A stretch of DNA of 64,000 nucleotides, from positions 62,001 through 126,000 of the forward strand of contig WEDG01000363.1 of NCBI GenBank assembly GCA_017591395.1, given 5' to 3'. Source of the DNA: Schistocephalus solidus. Lineage: Eukaryota; Platyhelminthes; Cestoda; Diphyllobothriidea; Diphyllobothriidae. Shown one piece after another: positions 12,401 to 24,400 of this stretch; positions within the stretch are counted from its first letter, which is position 1; each line of letters opens with the position of its first letter. The notes beneath the pieces are model-generated. The model saw only the letters and a program-made list of their open reading frames with translations, searched no databases and had not been told where the DNA came from. The position numbers were made by a program, and so were the translations under genes.

Positions 12401-15400
12401 CCGATGAGACGCAATGCTGTCTTATACGTGAATGCAAAATTGTGTTTTCTATGCCACATTATCTCTTCTACCGCCGTCTGTGTTCCAATGTCGAGAGAGG
12501 CTCGTGGCTGAGCCGAAAAGGTTTCCGCCAAGTTTGTTCGGCCTTCGCAAACAACGATTGCATCATCCGCGTGTCTCAATTTGGGCGCAGCACCCTAGTG
12601 ACTTGCGCCTGAGTTATTTTATGGCGAGACAGACTTGCGCAGCATCTAATACACTCTTTTACCTCATTTGACTTGCTCCGATGGAAAGGCAATGCCAAAA
12701 TGACCGGAGGTAGGCGCATGCGCAGTAACCGACAAAGCTAATTGGCATGTCTACGCGTGCCACACACGACCTGTACAGGGCTTATTTAAGGGCTCCTCTG
12801 AACTCACATGGTGACAATGCCATGCACGCCCCATAAAGAAGGAGCTATTGTGACCTAACTTTCAGTCCTAAGTAGAACCGAGTTACCCTGTCAGCTGGCA
12901 CCCATATAGGCCGGCGTCGTGAGAGATTCGGACATGTCGCATTTATTATAGTAAGGAACAAGTTGATGTGCCGCGATGATGGATTATTCATCGTCAATCT
13001 CACTATATGTTGCATATCTCATAATCAATTGACTGGCTAAATCTCGGAACCAGCGCTTGATGGGGTTGGGCGCAGCATCTAACGCGCTGTAAAGCGATCA
13101 CACGCCTGTACGGCGCCTGATATGGACTCAAGCGGACTCGGCGCAGCCTCTTAAATCCGTACCGTGAGCGAACCTGGCCCCGGTTTATGTCAGCGCATCT
13201 GTAGCGCAACCCGTTGTGCGGATCCGACTGAAGACAAGTCTGCTTGGACCACATACGCACTTGGCTCCTAACTTCTCACGTACTGGACTTCATTCAGACG
13301 ACGGGGGGTCTCTGGTTCCACGGAAGTCACACCCACCAGAGGCCCAACATTAAGCAGGGATCATTACAGCCCGATCGACGTATCTTGCCCTTTAACAGTG
13401 TTTGACTGCACCACTTTCAGCCCGTAATGGTGGCTTGGCAACCTGTTTTTAGTGAACACAGTAGGAAATGGGTCGAATTTATCGTCTTCCATGTGCCATC
13501 AACCTATCCTAGTCCCTCGTCTAACCAGTCCTTTGTGTAATGTGCGTGTAATCGCAGCAGCTTCAGTTTGGTATGAGTCTTGTTCACTTACGGGTGTGGC
13601 CAGGTTGATTGTATCTTGTAGTTGGTCTATCTCGTGAAACGTTAACCGAAATTCCGCTACTAAAAGTGACTTAGGCGGATTTCTAATATACGTTTCGTGC
13701 AGCCTAATCCCAAGCTTTTACAGGATTCTGGCTTTTCATTGTACATCTTTTCGGCTGCCGTCAAAATACACACTTGGCGAGAATGCCTACTTAAGAAGCC
13801 TGAATCTTGACGCTGATTTCCTTGATTATTTTTTTAAATCTAAACATGCTTTATAGAAAACATGTACTAAACATTCTTTATTGTACGTAGTTGTTAGAGA
13901 ATTAAGTCTCCTTCCAATTACAGTACTTGTGTTGTCACATGAATTGTTAAGCGAAATTCAGAAATGAGTTTTGATTTGAAAAGACTGCTTAGATAGGGTT
14001 GTAATCTGAATGATCGGGCAGCATAATTCCAAGATATTTCAGAAAAGACCGGATGCTGTATTTTAAATGAGCTTCTTTTCGCCCTCCTGCAGAAGCTATA
14101 CTGTAAAAAATACTGGCTTTATTGGCGTGCATTTTTCACATTGATTTTCGATGCCCTTAGAAATTCAAATGCATTCTGTAGAAACCATGCACGCAAATAT
14201 TCTTTCTTGTACTCATTTATTAGATACTTAGGTCTGCTCAATGAAACGGTGGTTTTCTGTTTTAAAAAAAGTTTTTTATGCGATTGTTTAAGACCGCACA
14301 GTGTCCATTCAAAAGCATCGCAAACGTCCACTTATTAACACTGCTATTAAAATGTGCATGTTTCAAATTCACTGAAAACCTTTAAGAGCCCCGTATGCAT
14401 CTTCATAATAAGGTATAGAAATGTATCATTTTCTTTTCAAGGAAAATATACGACTTTTAGTTTTCAAAAGTTTGTAATGAGATTTTTGAAAACCATAAAC
14501 CATCCATTCAAGTGGCATCATACATTTTCGTTTATTAATGCGCGTTAGGAAATATGCAAAGCTGTCCATATCCATAGTACAATTTTCTGAACCACGACGA
14601 CAGTTCGACCGTCGTAATCCAACGATGTCCACCGTATGCTCCACACCATGGTGGTGCAGGGATGGTGACTTGCGCGTAGATTAGTTTTAAGTGATAGCAG
14701 CCTTGCGCTGTAGCTACCGCACTCTCCTTTCCTCCCCCACTTGAACCCGGTGTCATGACAGAGTCAAGAAGACCAGAGGCGGGAGAAGACGCAGGTGGCT
14801 CGCGCGGCCGGAGCCACTCCTGGGCGTACCACCCCACCTGGCTTTGATCCCACGAAGTGGGAGTGCCATAAAGGCCACATTAAGAGGTAGCCATTGCAGC
14901 CTGACTCTCAGTCCGCCAGTCAGTCACTCCACACAAAACACACACTGGGCTGACCACGCCTTCTGAGTTATCCCGTCAGTTCGCAGCTTTCCAAGCCAAG
15001 GTAGGTGTGGCAGAGGTTGATGTTGTGGCATTGTTGTTGCATCGAGTTCGACGATGTCCGACCAGGCCCATTCGCGCGCGGAATGTGCGTTGACAGCGTG
15101 GGCACGTAGGAGGGGCTCAGGAGGGCTTGGGCATTGGCGGTGTTGATCCGCGGTGCTTGTGACTTGCGAGCCGCCCTTTTAGCCGGTGATCTGGTCGGCC
15201 TCATAGATTGCTGAACCAGTCTTCACGGATCTTCTCCATGCCGGTCTATCCTGGGCGAGGTCCTCCCATGTCGCTGGGTTGATTTGCAGTTGATTCAGAG
15301 ATTTATTCAAAGTGTCCTTTTAGCGTCTTTTTTTGACCTCCCTATCGGCGAGCATCCGTAGCGACATCTCCGTAGAAAAGTCGTTTGGGTAGTTGCTTGT

Positions 15401-18400
15401 CCATTTTAACCAGGTGGTCGCTCCATCGCAGTTGTACTTGCCGCAGCATGGCGTGGCTGCTGAGGATTTCAGTCCCCTCCAGGACCTCCGTGTTCGGGAT
15501 CCTGTCTTGCCATCTCAGCTTCAGTATTCCGCGGAGACCGCTGAGATGGAAGTGATTCAGTTTCCTGGCTTTGTTCGAGTAGACGGTCCAGGTCTCCGCT
15601 CCGTAAAGGAGTGTCGTCAAGACGACGGCCTTGTACATCTTCAGTTTGGTGTTCAGGTGAATACCGTGGCGATTCCACGCGGAGGCCTGCAGCCGGCCGA
15701 AGGTCTGACTGGCTTTGGAGATCTGTAGTGTAGCCTCGTCGTCGATTATGGTGTTGCGTGACAGTGTGCTTCCCAGATAAGCAAAGGTTTCCACATTTTT
15801 GAGTTGAGCGCCGTTGACATTGACTCGGGGAGCATTGCATTCTGCGCTGGGTGGCGGCATGTGCATTACAACCATTTTGGCCGTACCGATTGTTAATCAA
15901 AAATTGGCGCAGCCTGCGGCGAAGAGGTCCATACTCCTTCGCATGTCCTCCTCGGTCACATTGTTTAGGGCGCAGTCGTCCGCGAAGAGCAAGTCATGGA
16001 CTGTAGCCGTAGACACGTGCGTTGTGGCCTGCATACCATGACTGTTGAGAAGGTGCCCGTCCGTTTTATAGGTGATGCCGACCCCTGGATGCTCATCACG
16101 GTAGGCGTCCATCAGCGTAGGAGAGAAACATGAGACTGAAAAGGGTGGGAGCCAGTACGCAGCCCTGCTTCATTCCGTTGGTCATTGTGACTGCTTCGGA
16201 TACCGTCCCGTTGTCAGTGGCGCGCGCCGTCATGAAGCTGACGCACCATGTGCGTGAACCGCTCAGGACAGCCAAATTTCTGCATGACTTTCCACAGTCC
16301 GTCGTGATTCACCGTGTCAAAGGCTTTCTTTAGATCTACGAAAGTAGTGTTAAGGTGGATTCGCATCAATTGGCACTTCTCTTGTAGCTGGCGGGCAGCG
16401 AAGATCATGTCGGTTGTTCCGCGGTGTCGTCGGAAGCCACATTGGCTTTCCGGGAACAGGTCCTGCTCTAGGTGACCGTTCAGACGATTGAGAAGGATAC
16501 GGGCGAAGATCTTCCTGGCAATGTTGAGCAACGAGATGCCTTTGTGGTTATCACAGAGTTGCCGGTTCCCCTTCCGTTTGTAGAGATGGACGATGGTCGC
16601 GTCTTTGAAATCCTGAAGAACTTGTCCTTGGCGCCACATCTCCTGGAAGAGTGTTGTGAGTTCTGCCATCAGCCGGGGCCCGCCTTGCTTGTAGACTTCC
16701 GGTGGGATTGCGTCGGATCCCGGTGCTTCCCGCTAGAAATCTGCTGCATGGCCCGGATGGCTTCTGGTAGGGAAGGTGCCAAATCCAGTTCATTGTTCGT
16801 GTCCACTTGAGGGAGCCGGTCAATTGCAGTATCGGAGATGGCTGATGAATAATTAAAGACACTCCTGAAGTGCTTGGCCCAGCACTTCAGAATTTTCGAT
16901 TTCTCATTGAACAAGTTTTGTGCCGTCAGCGCTGAGCAGCGGTGCGGTTCCCTTGATGCAAGGGCCGTAGATGTATTTGAAGAAGTTTTTAATTTCATTG
17001 CGTTCCGAATATTCCTGGATTTCCTCAGCCTTTCAGATCATCCAGGCATCCTGCATCTCCCGCAGCCGTTGTTGTACAAGGCGCCGGCATCTAAAGAAGG
17101 CTGCTTTGGTGGCGTCAGTCCGAAGGTCCATGTAGGCTTTGTGTAGCCCATTCTTCTCCACGAGTAAGATGCCGATGTCGGCGTCATTGTCGTCAAACCC
17201 GTCCTGGTGTTGACGGCGTGCGCATCCGAGGACTTCGTGGGCGGTTGACTGGAGGATTTATCGCAGTTGACACCATCGTGTTTCCACGGTGGCGTTATTA
17301 TCTGTAGCGTGCAGGTCCTCCAGTTTCTGGGTTATTTGGTTGCTGAAATCAATCAGTGAGCAGGCAAATTTAAAGAAAAAGTATTTAACTTATCTCGTGG
17401 TCGCTTACCTTAGGGCCTTCGTCGTGGTTGAATTCGAAACCTCACCTTGAAGAAGACTAGGCGGTGATCCGTCCAACCATCGGCATCGAGGATCGCCTTG
17501 TTCACTAGCATGTCCTGTCGATCTCGCCTTCGGACGAGAACATAGTCCAGCAGATGCCAGCGCCGCGACCGAGGGTGCATCCACGTGGCCTTCTCCCGTG
17601 TCGGAAGGCGGAAGAAGGTGTTGGTCAGCAGGATACGGTGTTCCGCACACGTGCGCAGAAGAAGGAGGCCGTCGTCGTTACAGCTACCGAGACCGTGGGG
17701 ACCCAGCTCTCCCTGCGAGGCAGCGGGCGTTGAAGTCACCAAGGACATTTAACTTGTTCACCTTCGGCACAGTCACCAGAAGGGTGGGGAGGTCCTTGTA
17801 GAATTTGTCCTTCGCCGCATCAGAGCTCGTCATTGGGGGGAGCGTAGGCGCTGATGATGGTGGCGAACTTGTCTCCCCGAAGAGGCAGGCGGAGGCTCAT
17901 CAGGCGATCATTGATGCCCTGCGGCAGACAAGGCAGACGTCCCATGGTGTTGTTCCGGATGGCAAAGGCGACATCAGCGTCGCGTCGCTCTGCCTTTGGT
18001 TGGCCGCTCCAAAGGAAGGTGTAGCCGGCACCCACCTCCTCCAGCTCACCCTGTTCAGAGAATCGGGTCTCGCTAAGAGCAGCAATGTCCACCTTGTAGC
18101 ACGCCAGTTCCCGAGCGACTAGCGCCGTCCTCTGTTCCGGCCGGTTGCTCCTCGGATTGTCTAAAAGGGAACGAACATTCCAGGCTGCTAGTGTGAGCGG
18201 ACTCACCCGAGCAACCCGGAGGGTATGGCGTGGGGAATGGGGACGGGGGTTATTGTTGTTTGTTTAAGTTTTACGACCGCGTATTTTGCGATCTGTGAGC
18301 TGCGGCTGGCTACAGAAGCCATGAGGCCCAGCATTGGTTTAGGACACCCTTTCTAGCCCCTTCGTCAGTGAGGTGGCAAGCAGGGCTGTCTCTAAATAGG

Positions 18401-21400
18401 GCTGCTTGGACATCCCAGACGGCTGCCAAACTCCTCTATGGGTCACGGTTTTTTTTAGCGGGAGAGTGACCCGAGTTAACCTAGGCCGCCTAAGGGGTTG
18501 CTGTCGCCCCCACGGTAGGACTTTTCGAGAGAGGGAGGTGGGATGTTCGGGAGTCAGACATACCGGGTATGGAGGCACACACATTCCCGGAGACCTTCAT
18601 TTGGTTTAGCCGGCCGGTCGTGATGTTTGCCCGGGATGTGGCCGCTGGGAAGAGCCCGGCTTCGAGGAGCCACAGGTGAGAGTTTGGTACCAGGTAGAGG
18701 CGGCCATAGGAACATTCCCCACCTGTAGGAGACAAATGGAGTGACCAAATGCTATCTGTGTGGAGCTACCCGTAACTAGTACCCCTACACCCCTCTGAAC
18801 CACATATGACATACAAGCACATGTTTTCTCTCAATGAGCAGATTTACAGCTTGTACCCTAGAAGCCCTACGCGCTAATGTCAAATCTGGATGGATTCTGA
18901 ATTATCCGGCGATTGCGTAACTTTTTGAAACCGAAATATGCCATTTGACGGAGCATGAAATTTGAAGAAGACGTAATTTTCTACAAAATGAGCACCAGAG
19001 ATGAAATTTTGAATGTTTTGTACAAAAGATAGGGCATTTATTTAGACATCTAAAATCAATTGGAAATATTCGCAGTCACACGAAACTGACCCGCAGTGAT
19101 GACTATTCCTCTGTGCGCCGCCTGGATAGCCCGCAGCTGGTCGATAGAAACGCTGTTGAATTTACCTCTGCATTTTGGGCCCTGATTGCCCTTTCTGTTT
19201 CTGTTTTTTGCGTTTTTTCTCTTACCACCCTACGCTAACCGTAAAAGCTACGATACTCCTAAACTAACTGGACACTCTCCTCTGCTAGCGACGTCAATAA
19301 CTTGGTTATGTTTATCCCACGCGAGGCTTTTACTCTGTTGTTGGTTGCACGATTCACTAACTCGCCACAGTTTCCCGATGTCCGGTGTCACTATCACTGA
19401 TTAACTGCACTTCCGATTAAAGGCTTATTAACTTGCCGCCATGCAGTTGGTACTGTTGAGTGCTCGCAGTAGCATGAGAGAAGCTCCTCCTATGATCCAA
19501 GGTCGTATCGACTGGCAAACTTTACGTTTAGTGAGTACGAGGGCGGCTTATGGACAGGGGACACCTAGTTGTGGATTTTGGTAAAACACCTAATGTAGAT
19601 GAGCTAACTGTTCGCTGCTTATATCTCTCACAAAACGTCTCACCTTTTCATTGTGCCCAAAAAGATTAGGAAGGCTCCTTTTATATTTGTGACGTTGCTT
19701 TGTCGTAGGAAGTTTTCCTAAAACTTTTTGGGTAGCTGCTTCCTAGTTGGGACAAAAGCGTTGGGCACAGGATTTCTATATTTGGCCTTATTTATGACAG
19801 AATCGTATTTAGGCGACTTGGTCAAAGCTCGAACTGAAGCGTTGCTCTATGTTGGTGAGTTTGCAGCATTTCTAACCTTAAAGCCGCTGATTGCTACCCC
19901 TGTGGCTCGAACCCGTGACCTATTGGCTAGAAGTCCAATGCCCTAAACATTGAGTCACGGGTTCCTTGTCTTCTCGGTTGCGATCCGGTATATTAACAAT
20001 GATAGGCGTGTCCAACGGGGCGATTATGCCCTGTAACACGAACGCTAAGCGCCCCTTTACCCGATCGCAAATGATAGGACAAGGACCTCGTGGTTCAATA
20101 GTTAGGGCGTCGGACTTCTAACCAAGATGTCGCTGTTTCGGGTCTTAGGGGTTTTCGGAACCTGGAGTCGGTGATGACTGGCTGATGACAGCTAATAAGC
20201 CAAAAATGGTCATTCCAGTCTGCCTTGTCTTTGTCGGTAATCTAAAACTCCCTATATTACTAGTCTCTGTGCGGCTGCGGGGGGCGAATATGCCCTGTAA
20301 CGCGGTCGGTGAGCGCCCCTCTACCATTATTAGGGCAACTCTTTTTTTCTCCAACTACGACACCTTCCTAGCATGTCCAACAATAAGGATTCTTTCAACT
20401 TAACAACTCATTACAAGTCAGTGAAATCGGTGTCTAAGTCCAAAGATCCTCTTTTATCACGGAAGACTAATCACCTGCTCCGGATGACTCCAAAATTGCC
20501 TTTCAAATTTTGTTTTGCCGACCTTGTTGGTTTTAAACGCCTGGCATTCTGGATTCACACTCCAATGAGAAGGTGTAGTGTGTTGCAGTCGCTATCCTAC
20601 TGTATGCCTATCCAAATGGCCCGATAATTGTTCAATTAGCCATGTTTTGCAATGTCTCCCTGCCTACCTATCCTACTTAAAGGCTTTTGTATTCATCGCG
20701 GGTGGTTCCACGTTGTGCGATAATTACTTACGTGTCTGCAACCGATTCGCCAACTGTCACCGTTTCATCACGGGTGTGGACTCCTGGGTCATTTAGCTCA
20801 CTGGCCCTGGGACTAGTGCTTCCCGCGTGGCTAATTACTCTGCCTGTTACTCTGTTCTCCCTTTATTTCTTAGGCTATCGAATGTCTGCGACAGCACAGG
20901 CGTCAACTCTCTCCCAAGTGTCATACCATTGTGTTCAATCGTGACCGTCTCGCCACACTCGATCGCAACACAGACTACAAACTGCTGTCATTGTGTGAAC
21001 CAATGGCTCACCTGCACTGCCCTCATCTGCTCGACGACAGGAAGGGCTATCGCCAGCTGGTGTCTGCAACCGATTCGCCAACTGTCACCGTTTCATCACG
21101 GGTGTGGACTCCTGGGTCATTTAGCTCACTGGCCCTGGGACTAGTGCTTCCCGCGTGGCTAATTACTCTGCCTGGGCAGTCTCAGCACCGAGTATGAACG
21201 GGGGATGTCAATGTACTTTACTTACACAAAGTCGTTGGGCGCGCGGACGATCGCTGCTCCCGGTGCTAGTGTAAAATGGCTGAAGAACGCATGGGGCGGG
21301 GTATACAATTTTGGTAATTAGTTCCTCGACTGCGGATCATAAAATCATTATTGCACCACGTGCAACCACCTGTGATGAATGCGGGAGCTGCTAATTTCCA

Positions 21401-24400
21401 TAGGTATGTAGTGGCATAGTAACGGCCTTCCATAAATACCACAACACCTGTGCAAAATACTACCTTTTCTGATTCCGTCTCTGATGATGGATTCAAGTCG
21501 GAACCCGAAATTTCAGGCGAATAAATATCTTGTTCCAGTGGTTGGCTTTCCTTTCTCATGACTGACAGTGTTATGACTTCCGAACCTTTCATCGCGCTTG
21601 TCCACCTGACGCCTTCCTCTGCTATCTATGGTTGATGCCAAAAGTTGCAGTGCTGCGTTGTGTGATGCTTTTTCCTCTGAATATCGTTTGCAGATCCTCA
21701 CTCGCCATCAACAGGGGTTTTGGGATCTTTGGTTTTTAATTCTTCAGTTTCTGCATACACCATTCTTACTGCGTGCTCTGCCCTTTTAAACCTTTTTGGA
21801 TTTACTGGCACTACTGTTTTCATTTTATGTTATACTGTTTTGGTTGCGCATTTGCAGTTTGCGTTCCCCATCCCCTCCCGTCCGCCCCACTGAAACGCTT
21901 GACGCCTCTCTTTCGATCCCTCCGTCTCCTCCACAGATGATATAATATCGCCCCACGTTCGTCTCTTGGTCCTCTTTTAGGCTCCATGCCGCGAAGCGGT
22001 CATCAATTACGCGAAGGACATTGAGGAGGAACCTGATCTGGACCAGCGAATTGCTACTGCTTGTGTGGCCGCTGAGGACCGTTTCTGCTCTGGTATTCGC
22101 CAGAGCGTACGCAACCAGCTGGCCTCCGTGGAGGTGCCGACCGCAGATCGGGAAGCCTTCCTGGCCGAAGCCCAAACCAGTCTGCGCGATGCCATGTTCC
22201 AGTGCCTTGTTGAACATAAAAATCACCCGCGCATGGAGCCCCAATGTCGGTCAGCCGTGGAACACTTCCAGATCATCAGTACGTTTAACTTTCTCTCCGA
22301 TGGTCACCTACTCGGCCGTATTCGCAGCAGCTTATTTCCGAAATTCGCCTTTAGATTGACGGTTTCCATCGCGCTAACTTCGCGGCATGCTTTTTCTTGG
22401 TTGAAAAAACCTTTTTAAATTTTTTTATTGTAGTATTTTCTTTCACTTTTTCCTATACACACACTCCATTGCTATGTTCACCGTATTGCCAGCGCCTGGA
22501 CGTAAAAACGTATAATTTGATTCCGGTAGTCTTGAGAATTCTTCGGTACATGATCACAAAGAGCATGCAAGGTCTTTCAGTGCAGTGGAAGGCTATTCAC
22601 ACTAAGTCAGTGACAAAAGCTGCAGTATTTATGAGGCGTAGTAAACGATAAACGGCCAGTTGTATTTTGCAAGCTTAATTTTAACTGCAACTGCATACAG
22701 TTAGTTACTGGCGCAAATAGAACTAGGCATCATTTTAAGGGAGATTCCAGGCAATATGTTGATTTGTACACTGGTCCTTACAGGACTAGTTCAGATACGA
22801 AGCCATAGATTGGGGAGTCCGTTGAATCACCTCGCAGGGTGTGTTTGTGCGGATTGGCCGACTGGTTCACTGAAAATCAGATTGCCATGTGGCCACTATG
22901 GCACTCCAGCATTCATTCAAGCTCCGGGCTCCACAGCCTCTTCTGTAGGAAAACTCGGCGTGATGTGTTGTACAGCCAAGTCGTATATGGCCTGCGTAGA
23001 CTGGCTGCTTAACTCTGTCTCTCACTTCGTCCAATCTCCGCAGCAGTTTGCAACAATCGGTTCTGCTCCCACTCCGCAGGACACATAGTGGATGTCGCCG
23101 TTCGCTACAGTCGAATTTCAACTGGTTAGTTGTTATCTGGGCTAGTGGAACAAATTTACCAGCTGATATGCGCTAATCGCCACCTTTTTGTATTGTGAGT
23201 AGGTCGCGTGAGCCCCACCAACATTGGCCTAAAGTCGACCACTTAAGGCCGCCTTACTGGTCGGCGTCGATTCCCTTGCATTGTTCCCCAACCCCTCTCC
23301 CCCCCACCACCGCCACCGTCAAATGGCCACTGTCGTACAAAATCCACTCTTTCATTTTCGACCTCAGTGCTGGCACGACACTGTATGTCCCACGCTTACG
23401 AGATATCTCATAACTGTCCAATTGTCGTAACCTGGAAGCGCGTATAGCCGATGCATACCACTTGGCTGCATTTTTGACCGATGAATCGTCCAATTTTCCG
23501 CCCAAAATGCACGCTGTCTTCTCCGCTATGTCCCAATTAGGTGGATGTGTGGTCCTATTGAGCTGAATAGGGGTGTACGTATGGACTGCTCCTATCCTCT
23601 AGAATCTACTCTGCTTCCCCTCCCTCTTCCTCCCCCCGTAGACGTCAGTTTTTCTCCCTTGTCCGCATAACTAACCTCTTTTTAAACTTTTGAATTAGTG
23701 GCCTTCCTTCAATACTGTCTACGAAAGGGATCCCATGATTATAAGGGGTATACTGGAATCCTTACCGGCCCTTGAACCCATTTATCCCACTGCAGGTCTT
23801 AATGACGTGCGGATATCACCTGGTTTCTACCTCGATTGCCAGCAGCCCATCAAGCTTTACTGTCAGCCGCCCACAGACCCTGCGAAAGTCATTGAACCGA
23901 TGCCTCAAAGCAAGATGGAGGTGGTGGCGTGCTTGAGCCGCAAACTCTTGGAGTTCAGTCTACTACCATCTACTCGAGAGAGTAGCACCGCCGAGAACAG
24001 CACCGCCATCCCGCCGCGATGTTTGCGTCATCTGCGCTTCGAACTACTTTCGCGGGCTGAATCGATCCGCCTAGACCCCGAGTTGGATGTAGCCTGCCAC
24101 TTGGAATGGAAACGCTATTGTGACCATGTAGAAAGCGGTCAGGGTGAGGTAGGTTACGCCAGTTTGCATGCTCGTTTTTGTTTACGTCTGGATCGACCCA
24201 GGCGGGCGCATGACAATCTACGGTTTCAGGTCATCTAATGTAAAAAATTCGACCGTCATTTCCGATTGTGACTTGACCGATAATTAGTTTCTACTGATAA
24301 TAGAATTGCGCTACATCTACCGCGCTCTCTTGTCCTTCTCCCTCCTGAGACCGGTGTCATGACCGGAGGCGGGATCAGGCGCGAGTGGCTGGCGCGGCGT

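Larger units (their letters stand above)
14961..18800 (-). mobile_element. RTE/CFDP2-like LINE, element A (broken)
   Basis: An antisense, near full-length but decayed LINE in GLG1 intron 7. It aligns throughout with element B (26.8-30.86 kb), including a 5' untranslated part (18.25-18.80 kb) that ends in the shared CTAGTACCCCTACACCCC. Order on the - strand: AP endonuclease (17.41-18.21 kb), linker (16.67-17.0 kb), reverse transcriptase (15.9-16.67 kb), C-terminal domain (15.34-15.88 kb) and a decayed zinc-finger tail (about 14.97-15.2 kb). At least five frame breaks and a deletion of about 20 bp near 17.74 kb relative to B. Confidence 0.88.
11667..21980 (+). other. GLG1 intron 7 (10.3 kb), host of an antisense LINE
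   Basis: The longest intron. From 5' to 3' it holds unassigned sequence (11.67-12.69 kb), repeat R1 copies (12.69 and 14.6 kb), unassigned sequence (13.3-14.59 kb), RTE-like element A (14.96-18.8 kb, - strand), unassigned sequence (18.8-19.9 kb), two tRNA-like SINE heads (19.9 and 20.1 kb), the exon 10 copy (20.73-21.17 kb) and an R3 repeat (21.38-21.55 kb). The flanking exons join in phase 0 with no missing module. Confidence 0.8.

Noticed and set aside
15393..15728. Sense open frames opposite LINE elements A and B (also 27422-27757, 29457-29816)
   Set aside because: Shadows of the antisense RT and endonuclease coding regions, repeated in both copies for that reason.
20082..20150. Functional tRNA-Arg gene
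   Set aside because: Acceptor stem does not pair and the B box is decayed; a repeat body follows.
22756..23121. Overlapping 110-codon sense and 84-codon antisense frames in intron 8
   Set aside because: No recognisable family; the window has no second copy to call it a repeat.
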